Shown here: piece after piece, positions 35,590-45,725 of the stretch
How the letters are laid out: the number at the start of each line of letters is the position of its first letter
How positions within the stretch are numbered: the stretch's first letter is position 1
Assembly: GCA_020403045.1 (NCBI GenBank)
Contig: JADBYK010000026.1
Coordinates: 22,927 to 86,926 of the forward strand
DNA length: 64,000 bases
Reading direction: 5' to 3'
From: Cytophagales bacterium
Lineage (GTDB): Bacteria > Bacteroidota > Bacteroidia > Cytophagales > Cyclobacteriaceae
Translations under genes and position numbers: made by a program
Notes under the pieces: model-generated
Seen by the model: the letters and a program-made list of their open reading frames with translations, nothing else
What the model was told of the DNA's origin: nothing
The model's database searches: none

Positions 35590-36525
35590 ATGAACTTTTT
35601 TCGGGCTTTAGGCAATTTATTACGGTTTGATAGGGCGAATTGGAAGGCTATTTTGCTCTGCGTTTTAGCCGCCAGCATTTTTTGGCTTTTCAATGCGTTC
35701 AATAAGAATCACGTTGCCAATATTGAGTTTCCCTTGCGCTTCGAATATGATCAGGAAAAATTTGTTCCCATTGAAGAGTTGCCGACACGCATTGGAATCA
35801 ATGTCAGTGGAAACGGCTGGGATCTTTTTAGAAATCAGTTTGGATTAAAGGTGCCGGTATTGGTCATACCTCTAGAAAAGCCGCTGGACACGAAAAAAAT
35901 TGTTAGTGCATCGCTCACATCGGTATTCCAACCTCAGCTTGAAAAACTCACTATCAACTTCTTAATTTCGGATACACTCCGACTTCAGATCGATGAAAAA
36001 GATTTTCACAAATTCAAAGTCAATCCGGATTTCAGTGAATTTACCTTTGAAGACGGTTTTGGCAGAATCAGCCCCGTAGTTATCCTCCCTGACTCTGTAG
36101 TTTTAGAGGGCCCTAAGAGTCTACTTCATCAGATACCCGAATTTGTATCAGTAAAAATTCAAGGAGAATCAATAAGTCAGAGTGTTTCCGAACAAGTGGA
36201 CATTGTTATGGATAGACAAAGCATAGAAGTTGAACCAGCCAGTGTCAAAATAATGTTTGAAGTGGGGCGAGTGATTGAAGTTAAAGCCACTTTGAAATTG
36301 ACCAGCAAAATGAAAACCATCCCAAGTGATAGCATTGATGTTTGGTTTCGGATCCCCGCCAAGCGGGAAGAAGAATTCAGAAACCAACTGGTTGAAATGA
36401 GTGCAATGGTATCTGTTCAAGCGGCCGATCCGGATGGTGTGGTGAATCCAACGATACGAAATGTCCCCCTCTACGCGGAACTGATTCGAATGGATTCGGT
36501 AGTAGTCAACGCGCCTCCAAGATGA
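35590..36525 (+). CDS. YbbR-domain protein (CdaR-like)
   Basis: A 311-aa protein with one N-terminal membrane span (about residues 20-36) and a large extracytoplasmic part made of repeated YbbR-like beta domains. In Firmicutes the YbbR protein CdaR regulates the diadenylate cyclase CdaA; here no cdaA is adjacent. The protein carries NGWDLFR and the repeated V-x-G-P-x-x-x-L type pattern (VVLEGPKSLLHQIP). It overlaps coaE by four bases, so they are co-translated. A near-match -7 box (TACCTTTA) lies 6 bp before the start. Confidence 0.72.
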   Translation: MNFFRALGNLLRFDRANWKAILLCVLAASIFWLFNAFNKNHVANIEFPLRFEYDQEKFVPIEELPTRIGINVSGNGWDLFRNQFGLKVPVLVIPLEKPLDTKKIVSASLTSVFQPQLEKLTINFLISDTLRLQIDEKDFHKFKVNPDFSEFTFEDGFGRISPVVILPDSVVLEGPKSLLHQIPEFVSVKIQGESISQSVSEQVDIVMDRQSIEVEPASVKIMFEVGRVIEVKATLKLTSKMKTIPSDSIDVWFRIPAKREEEFRNQLVEMSAMVSVQAADPDGVVNPTIRNVPLYAELIRMDSVVVNAPPR

Positions 36526-37127
36526 GATCAAAGTCTCTCCAAATTGGTATTACAGGTGGCATTGGTTCGGGCAAGAGCATCGTTTGTAAGATGTTTTCCT
36601 GCTTGGGAGCGCCCGTTTATGACGCAGATAGCCGAGCGAAAAGTATAATGACCACTGACGGAATACTCATCGCGCAAATCAAGAAAGAATTTGGAGATTT
36701 GACCTATCGTTCAGATGGGAGTCTTGACAGAGCATACCTAAGCCGAGTAATTTTTGAGAACGAAGAAAAGAGAAATCTTCTGAATCAAATGGTTCACCCA
36801 AGAGTAGCAGCAGATACAGAATGTTGGCTAGAACAAAATCAAGGAGCCTCCTATGTCGTACGAGAGGCTGCTTTGTTGATTGAGTCAGGCGCTTACCAAA
36901 GGGTTGATAAAGTGGTGTTGGTAACAGCACCTGAAGAGTTGAGAATCAAACGGGTGCTTGCGCGAGATCCACATCGACTAAGGGAGGGAATCAGAAAAAT
37001 CATTGCAACCCAATTGCCTGACGAAGAAAAGAAAAAGGTGGCAGACGTGGTGGTTTACAATGACGAGACCCAACTTCTTGTTCCTCAGATTTTGCTGTTA
37101 CATAATCAATTTTTGAAACTGAACTAA
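36522..37127 (+). CDS. coaE: Dephospho-CoA kinase
   Basis: Catalyses the last step of coenzyme A synthesis by phosphorylating dephospho-CoA. The P-loop GGIGSGKS is at residues 12-19; the conserved PVYDADSRAK, HPRVAAD and REAALLIESG segments follow. The length (201 aa) is typical. It overlaps the YbbR gene by four bases (ATGA). Confidence 0.95.
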   Translation: MRSKSLQIGITGGIGSGKSIVCKMFSCLGAPVYDADSRAKSIMTTDGILIAQIKKEFGDLTYRSDGSLDRAYLSRVIFENEEKRNLLNQMVHPRVAADTECWLEQNQGASYVVREAALLIESGAYQRVDKVVLVTAPEELRIKRVLARDPHRLREGIRKIIATQLPDEEKKKVADVVVYNDETQLLVPQILLLHNQFLKLN

Positions 37128-37220
37128 AACAACTTTTTACCATTTATAATTGAGGTACAATAGCCGACCAACTGACTTTTATAAAAGTTCCATATAAACA
37201 TCATTAAGAATTTATTACCT

Positions 37221-38300
37221 GTGAAAAAGACACTCCTCACCGCCTCAATTGTTTTGGTGATTATTTTTTTGATCGCCCTCCCAAAACTAGGATGGTTCAA
37301 ATCGACCTCATCACCAAAACCAACGGTTATGTCGCCCGGTGCTAAACCCAAACTGTTCGTGGAAGCATTGATTCTACAAGAATCAAAGCTCGATAATAAG
37401 TTGGTAGTAACAGGATCGGTGCTTCCTAACGAGTCACTGGAATTAAAGAGCGAATCATCTGGCAAGATTATTAGCATTTCTTTCCAAGAAGGAAAGCCGG
37501 TAGTTAAAGGAAGTTTGTTGTTGGAGATCAACAATGATGATTTAAAAGCTCAGCTACAAAAACAAAAATATAATCAGAAGCTGAATCAGGATAATGAGTT
37601 TCGTCAACGTAAACTGCTGGAAAAAGATGCTATCAGTAAAGAAGAATATGATAACGCGCTGAATCGACTAAACACAACGGTGGCTGACATCCGAATATTA
37701 GAAGCGCAGTTGGAGAAGACGCGTATCAAGGCTCCGTTTGACGGTGTCATCGGCCTTCGTTACGTAAGTTTGGGAGCATACATTTCGCCTAGCACCGTAG
37801 TGGCGACCCTGTATAACATTTCTCCAGCAAAAATAGAATTTGCCATTCCGGCTCGCTACAGTTCACAAGTAAAGGCAGATGAAAAAGTTTTTTGTCGCGT
37901 AGAGAACGACTTAACGGTGTACGAAGGCCTCGTGTATGCCATAGAACCGAAAATCGATCAAGAAACCCGTACGTTAAAGATAAGGGCGCAAGCCGATAAC
38001 AAAAGCGGCAATTTGTTGCCGGGCCAGTTCGTGAAAGTTGAATTGATTCTCGAATCTCTTCCTAACGCCTTACTAGTTCCCACTGAGGCAGTCATACCAG
38101 ATCAAGGCGGAAAAAAAGTATTTATTGCTGATCGAGGCACAGCAAGGGAAGTTAGAATTGAGACTGGTATCCGAACAGAAAACTCGTTGGAGGTTTTGTC
38201 TGGATTAAAGGCGGGAGATACGTTGCTGACCACTGGTATTCTACAACTTCGCCAGGGAATTGACATAGAGGTAAGCAAAATTCAAAACACAAAACAGTAA
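37221..38300 (+). CDS. RND efflux periplasmic adaptor (membrane fusion protein)
   Basis: A 359-aa HlyD/AcrA-type adaptor. An N-terminal membrane anchor (about residues 5-22) is followed by the split lipoyl domain (SESSGKIISISFQEGKPVVKG and TRIKAPFDGVIGLRYVSLG), an alpha-hairpin between the halves, and the beta-barrel and membrane-proximal domains (DQETRTLKIRAQ, GQFVKVEL). It bridges the pump and the outer membrane channel encoded by the next two genes. The start is GTG at 37221. Confidence 0.93.
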   Translation: MKKTLLTASIVLVIIFLIALPKLGWFKSTSSPKPTVMSPGAKPKLFVEALILQESKLDNKLVVTGSVLPNESLELKSESSGKIISISFQEGKPVVKGSLLLEINNDDLKAQLQKQKYNQKLNQDNEFRQRKLLEKDAISKEEYDNALNRLNTTVADIRILEAQLEKTRIKAPFDGVIGLRYVSLGAYISPSTVVATLYNISPAKIEFAIPARYSSQVKADEKVFCRVENDLTVYEGLVYAIEPKIDQETRTLKIRAQADNKSGNLLPGQFVKVELILESLPNALLVPTEAVIPDQGGKKVFIADRGTAREVRIETGIRTENSLEVLSGLKAGDTLLTTGILQLRQGIDIEVSKIQNTKQ

Positions 38301-38312
38301 AATAAATTAGCG

Positions 38313-41300
38313 ATGGCAAGCCTTTCTACCACTAGTATTGACCGACCCGTTTTAGCGATTGTGATGTCGTTGGCTATAATTCTATTGGGCGTAATTGGAT
38401 TTTCATTCCTTGGTGTGCGAGAATTTCCGAGTGTAGATCCCCCGGTAGTAACTGTTCAGACCAGCTACATTGGCGCCAACGCAGATGTCATTGAATCTCA
38501 AATCACCGAGCCGCTCGAAGATGCAATAAATGGTGTGCCGGGTATCCGAACGCTTACATCAGTAAGCCGTGAAGGCAGAAGCAGCATTACAGTCGAGTTT
38601 GAATTGGGTGTGAACATAGAGGCTGCCGCAAACGATGTGCGAGATAAAGTTTCAGGAGCGCTCAATCGACTACCACAAGATGTTGATCCACCGGTAGTGG
38701 AAAAAGCGGATGCGGATTCCAGCCCTATCATATTCCTTACGGTGCGGAGTGACAAGCGCAACTTGTTAGAGACCTCCCGCATAGCAGAGGTTTTGTTTAA
38801 AGAGCGAATTCAAACAATTCCGGGTGTAAGCTCTGTGCAAATATGGGGTCAGCAACGCTACTCGATGAGGTTGTGGATGGATCCCATCAAATTAGCCTCC
38901 TTAAAGTTAGCCCCTTCCGATGTGCTACAGGCATTGAATCGAGAAAATGTGGAGTTACCATCTGGTCGTGTGGAGGGGCAGAATACGGAGCTGACTGTTC
39001 GCACCATGGGGCGGTTAAACACTGAAGATGACTTTAACAACCTGATTATTAAAGAGCAAGGTGACAATGTCGTTAGGCTAAGTGACATTGGATATGCCAA
39101 GTTGGGTGCGGAAAATGAACGGACTATTTTGCGAAGAGATGGCATTCCGGGCTGTGCACTTGCCATTGTAGCTCAACCCGGAGCAAATAATATTGACATT
39201 GCTGATAGACTCTATAAAAAGCTAGATCAGATCACGCGCGATTTGCCTCCTGATGTTAGTTATCAAATGAGTTATGATTCCACCAAGTATATTCGCGCAT
39301 CAATTTTTGAAGTGGGCGAGACCATACTAATTGCTTTCTTCCTCGTTCTTTCCATCATTTTTATTTTCTTGCGCGACTGGCGTACAACGGTAATTCCCAT
39401 TGCCACTATACCGATCTCCCTCATTGGATCGTTCTTTGTGATGTACTTATTGGGGTTCACCATCAATGTCTTGACCTTACTGGGAATTGTGCTTGCAATC
39501 GGTATCGTGGTGGATGACGCTATTGTAGTGCTGGAAAACATCTATGTGAAGGTGGAACAAGGCGAAAACCCTGAAGAAGCCGCGCGAAAGGGATCAACTG
39601 AAATTTATTTTGCGGTTATTTCTACCACTGTATCTGTTGTGGCTGTTTTTCTTCCCGTGATCTTCTTACAAGGACTTACCGGCCGATTGTTTCGTGAGTT
39701 TGGGTTGGTTGTGGCAAGTGCTGTTGCTATTTCCGCTTTTGTCTCGCTCACGCTCACACCAATGATGAGTTCAAAAATTCTAAAACGCAGAGCTGTGCAG
39801 CCTTGGTTGTATCGAAAGACAGAACCGTTTTTCAATAGGCTTACGGATGGCTATGCATCTGCTCTAGATGGATTTATGAGACGCAGATGGCTGGGTTTTG
39901 TAGTTATTGTGTTGTCCGGGGCGGTCATTTATTTTCTTGGAACATCTACACCGTCCGAACTATCTCCGTTAGAAGATCGAAGTGAATTCCGATTGCAAGC
40001 ACAAGCACAAGAGGGTGCCACTTTTGAGTACATGGATCGAAACGTTAAGGAGCTTACGCAATTTATCAGCGATGAGGTACCCGAGCGAAGCGGGATGGTA
40101 AGTGTTACTGCTCCCGGATTTGGAAGTGCGGGGGTAAATTCCGGTTTTGTTAGAGTCATTCTAAAAGACCCCAAGGATAGAGGCAGAACGCAACAACAAA
40201 TAGTAGATGATATCACCGGCAAGGTGAGAAAATATTCCGGTGTAAGAACTTTCACAACACAGGCTCAAACGATTGGAGATCGCAGAGGTGGATTTCCACT
40301 TCAATTCGTAATTCAGGCTGCAGATATTGAGAAGTTGAAAAAAGTGCTACCCCAATTTATGTTGAAAGCATCGGCAAGTCCGCTTTTTGCTTTCGTGGAT
40401 CTCGATCTAAAATTTAACAAGCCGGAAATCAGCATTACGATTGATCGCGACAAAGCGAGAAACCTTGGCGTGAACGTGTTAGACATTTCGCAAACGCTTC
40501 AACTTGGGTTAAGTGGCTCGCGTTTTGGAAATTTTATTATGGACGGAAAGCAATATCAGATTATTGGGCAAGTCGAGCGCGCAAATCGCAACGAGCCATT
40601 AGATTTAAAAACTCTTTATGTGAAAAACAAAAGAGGTGATTTGATACAACTAGATAACCTCGTGACATTTGAAGAGCGTAGCAGTCCACCCCAGTTATTC
40701 CGTTTCAATCGGTATTCTTCTGCAAAAGTGCAAGCTCAATTGGCAAAAGGTGTTGCACTGGGCGATGGCATCAAAGAAATGCAAAAGATCGCGGACGAAG
40801 TGTTGGATGAAAGTTACACCACTAGTTTGGATGGAGCCTCGAGAGAGTTTGCAGAAAGTTCTTCTAGTATTTATCTGGCATTCTTGATTGCACTGGCGAT
40901 CATCTATTTGATTTTGGCAGGTCAATTTGAAAGCTTCAAAGATCCATTGGTCATTATGTTCACGGTGCCACTCGCGCTAGCCGGTGCACTGATTTCTTTA
41001 TGGTATTTTAACCAAACGTTGAATGTATTTAGTCAAATAGGAATTATTATGTTGATTGGCCTGGTAACAAAAAACGGAATTTTAATAGTGGAGTTCGCGA
41101 ACCAGCGGAAAGAGCAGGGCTTGGCAGTGCTTGATGCGGTGAAGGAAGCAGCAGCTTCTCGCTTCCGTCCGATTATTATGACTAGTCTTTGCACGATACT
41201 CGGAATCTTGCCGATTGCCTTGGCACTTGGAGCTGGCTCTGAGAGCCGCGTTTCAATGGGTATTGCTGTGATAGGCGGAATGTTATTTGCCACCGTTCTC

Positions 41301-41369
41301 ACTTTGTTTGTTATACCAGCCATCTATTCGTATTTAAGTAGTAAGCACGCGCATGTTTCAGTTAAGTAA
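38313..41369 (+). CDS. RND efflux transporter, AcrB/MdtB type
   Basis: A 1018-aa inner membrane pump with 12 helices in two repeats and two large periplasmic loops. The proton-relay Asp pair is at residues 401-402 in GIVVDDAIVVLEN, and the FxGVREFPSVDPPVV start is typical of HAE1-type RND pumps. Together with the adaptor upstream and the TolC-like gene downstream it forms a complete tripartite exporter for drugs or other amphiphiles. There is no adjacent regulator gene. Confidence 0.95.
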   Translation: MASLSTTSIDRPVLAIVMSLAIILLGVIGFSFLGVREFPSVDPPVVTVQTSYIGANADVIESQITEPLEDAINGVPGIRTLTSVSREGRSSITVEFELGVNIEAAANDVRDKVSGALNRLPQDVDPPVVEKADADSSPIIFLTVRSDKRNLLETSRIAEVLFKERIQTIPGVSSVQIWGQQRYSMRLWMDPIKLASLKLAPSDVLQALNRENVELPSGRVEGQNTELTVRTMGRLNTEDDFNNLIIKEQGDNVVRLSDIGYAKLGAENERTILRRDGIPGCALAIVAQPGANNIDIADRLYKKLDQITRDLPPDVSYQMSYDSTKYIRASIFEVGETILIAFFLVLSIIFIFLRDWRTTVIPIATIPISLIGSFFVMYLLGFTINVLTLLGIVLAIGIVVDDAIVVLENIYVKVEQGENPEEAARKGSTEIYFAVISTTVSVVAVFLPVIFLQGLTGRLFREFGLVVASAVAISAFVSLTLTPMMSSKILKRRAVQPWLYRKTEPFFNRLTDGYASALDGFMRRRWLGFVVIVLSGAVIYFLGTSTPSELSPLEDRSEFRLQAQAQEGATFEYMDRNVKELTQFISDEVPERSGMVSVTAPGFGSAGVNSGFVRVILKDPKDRGRTQQQIVDDITGKVRKYSGVRTFTTQAQTIGDRRGGFPLQFVIQAADIEKLKKVLPQFMLKASASPLFAFVDLDLKFNKPEISITIDRDKARNLGVNVLDISQTLQLGLSGSRFGNFIMDGKQYQIIGQVERANRNEPLDLKTLYVKNKRGDLIQLDNLVTFEERSSPPQLFRFNRYSSAKVQAQLAKGVALGDGIKEMQKIADEVLDESYTTSLDGASREFAESSSSIYLAFLIALAIIYLILAGQFESFKDPLVIMFTVPLALAGALISLWYFNQTLNVFSQIGIIMLIGLVTKNGILIVEFANQRKEQGLAVLDAVKEAAASRFRPIIMTSLCTILGILPIALALGAGSESRVSMGIAVIGGMLFATVLTLFVIPAIYSYLSSKHAHVSVK

Positions 41370-41390
41370 AATCAAGGCTACTGTTTATAG

Positions 41391-41503
41391 GCTGCAAGCC
41401 GCAAGCTTCATGCTACGGGCTTTTAGCTTTCAACGTAGAATACCTCGCTCCAGGGTAATGATGGTCACCTCAGTGCTTGCAGCTTGTGGCTTGCAGCTTG
41501 TTG
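41391..41503 (+). repeat. Small inverted-repeat element of the GCTTGCAGC type, copy 2
   Basis: The left arm GGCTGCAAGCCGCAAGC (41390-41406) is the reverse complement of units in the right arm (GCTTGCAGCTTGTGGCTTGC and onward, 41475-41503). The element spans the start region of the TolC-like gene, and its right arm encodes LAACGLQLVAF in the signal peptide. It is related to the element at 30255-30374. Confidence 0.5.
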
Positions 41504-42876
41504 CTTTCTCTACCTCACACGCTCAAGATACTCTTAGCCTTGCTCGGGCAGTACAGATTGGATTGAAGAACAATTTTGGTGTACAAATTGAAAGGCTAAA
41601 TGTTGAGGCTGCGTCACTCAATAATACCTGGGGGCAGACTGGGCTGCTTCCAACGATTAGCTTTTCCGGAGCGCAAAGTAATAGTGTGGTGCAACGCAAG
41701 CCCGCCAATCCCTTCGCAGTAGCCGGGCGAAATGTCTCAAACAATGTAGCCGGGCAGTTAGATATTCAGTTCACTTTGTTCGATGGATTCGCAGTATCGA
41801 TTACCAAAAAACGATTAGAGCAAATAGAGGCTTTAAGCAAGGGCAATGCAGCGTTTGTAATGGAGAACACTGTGCAATCGATCATATTGAGTTACTATCA
41901 GGCAGGTTTGGAAATGGAACGACTGCAGGTGTTGGTCAAAAATCGAGAGTACTCAAAAGAGAGGTATGTGTATGTGAAGTTGAAAAAGAGTCTTGGCTCT
42001 GCTATTTCGTTTGACGTATTACAGGAACAAAATAATTACCTCACTGATTCAGCCAATGTTTTGCGTCAAGAAATAGTAGTAAAGAATTCGGTTCGCAATT
42101 TGAATGTCTTACTAAATGACGACATCAATAAGACCTATCAGTTTACAGACCCTTTGGAATTTGAAGAGCAGGTTTATCAATACAATGATCTGAAAGCAAA
42201 GATGGTTCAGTCCAACACCAATCTTCGTAACCAGTTTATTAGCCAGGAGTTGTTTCACAATGCGACCCGCAGTGCGCAGGCAAACTTGTCACCAACATTA
42301 TTGTTGAATCTAGGTGGTACGGGTAGTTTAGATCAGTTAAATGCCAATTTCAGAATGAATACCGGAAACCAAATAGAGAACACGGTGGGGTTTGTCAATC
42401 GCGATGCCAATCAACCCGTCTACCTAAGCGTTAACGAAACAACATTAGCTCCTCAGACACAAACAGGTAATTCGTATGGAGGCTATGCAAACCTCTCTCT
42501 TAGGTTCACACTTTTTAATGGAGGTCAATTGAGGCGAACGATCGACAACGCACAAATTCAAGAGAAAATCGCTAAACTGACCACTGACCAACTTAAGCTT
42601 TCGTTGGAGAATAGTTTGTTGGCCACATTTGATTTGTACAACCTGAGAAGACAATTGGTATCCATTGCTCAGACAAAGTTGCAAGCAGCAGAGTTGAACC
42701 TTGCACTTGCCAATGAACGCTACAAAAATGGGGCGCTTAGTGCCATTGATCTGCGAATTGTCCAGGAAAATTTTCGGTCTTCTGCGCTCGAGAAAGTAGC
42801 AGCTATTTTTGACGGACTTTCAAGCCGAATTGAGTTAGTAAGACTAACCGGTGGATTGGTCGATAACGTCCGTTGA
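41458..42876 (+). CDS. TolC-family outer membrane efflux protein
   Basis: Outer membrane channel for the RND pump encoded upstream. From the ATG at 41458 it has 472 aa, with a signal peptide ending SHAQ and the mature part beginning DTLSLARAVQIGLKNN, the usual outer membrane efflux protein start. Two repeats of long helices and beta segments are visible; SLRFTLFNGGQLRRTIDNAQ and NLALANERYKNGALSAIDLR are typical. The frame is open to an ATG at 41353 that overlaps the pump gene; this would give a 35-residue polar extension before the signal peptide. Part of the signal peptide is encoded by a repeat element. Confidence 0.9.
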   Translation: MMVTSVLAACGLQLVAFSTSHAQDTLSLARAVQIGLKNNFGVQIERLNVEAASLNNTWGQTGLLPTISFSGAQSNSVVQRKPANPFAVAGRNVSNNVAGQLDIQFTLFDGFAVSITKKRLEQIEALSKGNAAFVMENTVQSIILSYYQAGLEMERLQVLVKNREYSKERYVYVKLKKSLGSAISFDVLQEQNNYLTDSANVLRQEIVVKNSVRNLNVLLNDDINKTYQFTDPLEFEEQVYQYNDLKAKMVQSNTNLRNQFISQELFHNATRSAQANLSPTLLLNLGGTGSLDQLNANFRMNTGNQIENTVGFVNRDANQPVYLSVNETTLAPQTQTGNSYGGYANLSLRFTLFNGGQLRRTIDNAQIQEKIAKLTTDQLKLSLENSLLATFDLYNLRRQLVSIAQTKLQAAELNLALANERYKNGALSAIDLRIVQENFRSSALEKVAAIFDGLSSRIELVRLTGGLVDNVR

Positions 42877-42877
42877 C

Positions 42878-43645
42878 TTACTGGGCAGCTGTCTCCTCGA
42901 TCTCGTCTTTCTTCATCACCCAGAAATTGTTAAAGCCTTCTCCTTGTTGTATGGATATCATTCCGTTGGCCAGCATTTCAAGAATGGCCAGAAAGTTAAA
43001 GATCAGGGCTATGCGAGTAGGAGCTTTTTCGAATAACTCAATAAAAGGAACGCGTGGCTTACTGGTGATTTCGTTCAGTATATACTCCTTCTGGCCTTCA
43101 ATGGTAAACGGATATTGAATTACCTGATGAACGGGTTTGTTTTTCTCTTCTTCCTGTCGTTTCAAGACCTTTTCAAAAACCATCAATAACTTAAAAAGGT
43201 CAACATCTTGTAATTCCGCTTCTACATTTGTGATCTCCGCCAGCTGCTTTAGCTCTTTCATCAAATTACCTCGCTTCTCCTTCATCAGCTCGGTCTCTTC
43301 CATTTTGTGGAACTGCTCCACCACTGATTTGTACTTTTTGTACTCCATCAGGTGTTTCACCAATTCTTCCCGCGGATCGATTTCATTTCCTTGCTCGTCT
43401 AATTGTGGGCGAGGTAGTAACATTTTTGATTTGATACGCATCAGCGTAGCGGCCACCAAAATAAACTCGCTGGCCACTTCTATGTTCATGGTCTCGAGCT
43501 GACGCAAGTATTCTAGAAAATCGTTCGTAATCTTTGAGATCGGAATGTCGTTGATCTCGAGTTCATCTCGCTCGATAAAGAAAAGAAGCAAGTCAAACGG
43601 GCCCTCAAAAAGGGGCAAATGAATTTCAAAAGGCTTTTGTTCCAT
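42878..43645 (-). CDS. scpA: Segregation and condensation protein A
   Basis: Kleisin subunit of the SMC-ScpAB chromosome condensation complex. The N-terminal FEIHLPLFEGPFDLLLFFIERDELEINDIPIS is the classic ScpA start; FLEYLRQLETMNIEVASEFILVAATLMRIKSKMLLP follows, and a C-terminal winged-helix part ends the protein. The length (255 aa) is typical. No scpB is adjacent. It is convergent with the TolC-like gene (one base between stops) and divergent from dxs. Confidence 0.95.
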   Translation of the reverse strand: MEQKPFEIHLPLFEGPFDLLLFFIERDELEINDIPISKITNDFLEYLRQLETMNIEVASEFILVAATLMRIKSKMLLPRPQLDEQGNEIDPREELVKHLMEYKKYKSVVEQFHKMEETELMKEKRGNLMKELKQLAEITNVEAELQDVDLFKLLMVFEKVLKRQEEEKNKPVHQVIQYPFTIEGQKEYILNEITSKPRVPFIELFEKAPTRIALIFNFLAILEMLANGMISIQQGEGFNNFWVMKKDEIEETAAQ

Positions 43646-43658
43646 AAATTTCGGATGG

Positions 43659-43666
43659 CAAAAATA
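43659..43666 (-). promoter_or_regulatory. scpA -7 promoter box
   Basis: On the minus strand the sequence reads TATTTTTG, an exact TAnnTTTG match, 13 bp before the scpA start. No clear TTG at the right distance was seen. Confidence 0.4.
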
Positions 43667-43707
43667 TCCAAAACCATTGGATAAAACCGTTCTTATCTAC
43701 AAATCCG

Positions 43708-43715
43708 TAAATTTG
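43708..43715 (+). promoter_or_regulatory. dxs -7 promoter box
   Basis: TAAATTTG is an exact match to TAnnTTTG and lies 84 bp before the dxs start. Together with the minus-strand box at 43659 it makes this 154-bp gap a compact divergent promoter region. A second, weaker candidate (TAATCTTG) is at 43784. Confidence 0.4.
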
Positions 43716-43799
43716 CTGCTATGAGGCTGAAAATCTTTTAAAAACAACTTACCTTGAGTGTCTGTTTAGATAAACAGCCGTAATAATCTTGATTTTGCA

Positions 43800-45725
43800 A
43801 TGTTGATAACCCCCGGAAAACTACTAGCCGCGATCGATAGCCCCGATGACCTGAAAAAATTGGATCAGGCGCAACTGGTTCAACTATGTGATGAGCTGAG
43901 GCATTATATTATAGACAATGTTTCCGTTTATGGCGGTCATTTTGGAGCGAGCTTGGGCGTTGTCGAGCTTACCGTAGCACTTCACTATGTTTTTAATACC
44001 CCTTATGATCAATTGGTTTGGGATGTGGGTCATCAAGCTTACGGCCACAAAATAGTCACTGGGCGAAGAGATAATTTTTATACCAACCGTGTTTACAGGG
44101 GGCTTTCAGGTTTTCCAAAAAGGAAGGAGAGCATTTATGATACTTTTGGGGTAGGGCATTCGTCCACTTCGGTTTCTGCCGCATTGGGCATGGCGGTAGC
44201 TTCTAAGTACCTAGGCTTAGATGACAAGCAACACGTTGCCATCATTGGAGATGGTGCGCTAACGGGGGGGATGGCCTTCGAAGGACTTAATCACGCGGGG
44301 GTTTCCGATACCAACTTGTTGATCATCCTGAATGACAACTGCATGTCTATTGACCCTAACGTGGGTGCGTTGAAGGACTACCTGACGGATATTACTACTT
44401 CGAAGACCTACAATAAACTGAAGGATGACGTGTGGAATCTGCTTGGCAAGCTTTCGTCTATAGGGAAAAGTGCGCAAGACATTGTATCAAAAGTAGAGAC
44501 AGGAATTAAATCGACTTTGCTTAGCCAGAGCAATCTTTTCGAATCTCTTAATCTACGCTATTTCGGGCCAGTCGATGGCCACGATGTAGATCATATGGTG
44601 TCCGTTCTCAATGATCTAAAACAGATCAAAGGCCCGAAGATATTGCATTGCATTACTACCAAGGGAAAAGGCTATGGCCCGGCTGAAAAAGGGAACGCAA
44701 CAACCTGGCATGCGCCAGGTACCTTTGATAAGATTTCAGGTGAGATCCACAAAAAAGTCTACGACAAGCCTCAACCTCCGAAATATCAGGATGTGTTTGG
44801 ACATACCTTGGTTGAACTGGCCCGAAGCAATGATAAAATTATGGGTATCACGCCCGCGATGCCGTCCGGTTCCTCAATGAATATCATGATGAAAGAAATG
44901 CCGGAACGTGCTTTTGATGTAGGTATCGCAGAACAACATGCAGTGACTTTCTCTGCCGGATTGGCAACACAAGGACTTGTTCCTTTCTGCAATATATATA
45001 GTTCATTTATGCAACGTGCCTACGACCAGGTGGTGCATGATGTGTGCATTCAAAATTTACCGGTCAACTTTTGCCTGGATCGAGCTGGCTTTGCTGGTGC
45101 CGATGGACCTACTCACCATGGTGCCTATGATGTGGCTTACTTCAGATGTTTGCCGAATATGATTGTGGCATCTCCTATGAACGAGGAGGAACTTAGAAAT
45201 CTGATGTTTACCGCGCAACTGCCAAGAAGTGAGCAGGCGTTTTCTATTCGGTACCCAAGAGGCCAGGGTGTAATGCCACAGTGGAAGACCGCCTTTAAAG
45301 AAATTGAGATCGGAACCGGAAGAAAAATCAGAGAAGGAAACGAGCTTGCTGTTTTAAGCTTTGGTCACATTGGAAATTATGTGGTAGAGGTTTGTGAAAA
45401 GCTTAGCAAACAAGACCTGCAAATTGCGCACTATGATTTACGCTTTGCAAAGCCTCTTGACAAAAACTTATTGCATGAAGTCTTTTCTTCCTTTAAGAAA
45501 GTACTTACAGTTGAGGACGGTTGTATCGAAGGCGGTGTTGGAAGTGCGGTGCTGGAATTTATGGCTGATAATAGCTATCAATGTGAAGTAAGGAGGCTGG
45601 GCATACCAGATCGTATTGTCGAACACGGAGAACAACTAGAATTACACAAGGAGTGCGGTTTTGATCCCGAAGGCATCGAGCGTTCTGTTCTATCTATGCT
45701 TGAATCCGTTCGTTCCATAGTCTAG
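43800..45725 (+). CDS. dxs: 1-deoxy-D-xylulose-5-phosphate synthase
   Basis: Thiamine-diphosphate enzyme that condenses pyruvate and glyceraldehyde 3-phosphate, first step of the MEP isoprenoid pathway. The 641-aa length is typical. The ThDP motif IGDGALTGGMAFEGLNHAG is visible, with GGHFGASLGVVELT and WDVGHQAYGHK in the N-terminal domain and the transketolase-like DRAGFAGADGPTHHG in the central part. The catalytic His lies in the GGHFG region. The stop overlaps the GTG of the next gene by one base. Confidence 0.97.
   Translation: MLITPGKLLAAIDSPDDLKKLDQAQLVQLCDELRHYIIDNVSVYGGHFGASLGVVELTVALHYVFNTPYDQLVWDVGHQAYGHKIVTGRRDNFYTNRVYRGLSGFPKRKESIYDTFGVGHSSTSVSAALGMAVASKYLGLDDKQHVAIIGDGALTGGMAFEGLNHAGVSDTNLLIILNDNCMSIDPNVGALKDYLTDITTSKTYNKLKDDVWNLLGKLSSIGKSAQDIVSKVETGIKSTLLSQSNLFESLNLRYFGPVDGHDVDHMVSVLNDLKQIKGPKILHCITTKGKGYGPAEKGNATTWHAPGTFDKISGEIHKKVYDKPQPPKYQDVFGHTLVELARSNDKIMGITPAMPSGSSMNIMMKEMPERAFDVGIAEQHAVTFSAGLATQGLVPFCNIYSSFMQRAYDQVVHDVCIQNLPVNFCLDRAGFAGADGPTHHGAYDVAYFRCLPNMIVASPMNEEELRNLMFTAQLPRSEQAFSIRYPRGQGVMPQWKTAFKEIEIGTGRKIREGNELAVLSFGHIGNYVVEVCEKLSKQDLQIAHYDLRFAKPLDKNLLHEVFSSFKKVLTVEDGCIEGGVGSAVLEFMADNSYQCEVRRLGIPDRIVEHGEQLELHKECGFDPEGIERSVLSMLESVRSIV

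Noticed and set aside
37124..37534. A 136-codon minus-strand ORF over the start of the RND adaptor gene
   Set aside because: It is antisense to a clear adaptor protein and has no protein-like features.
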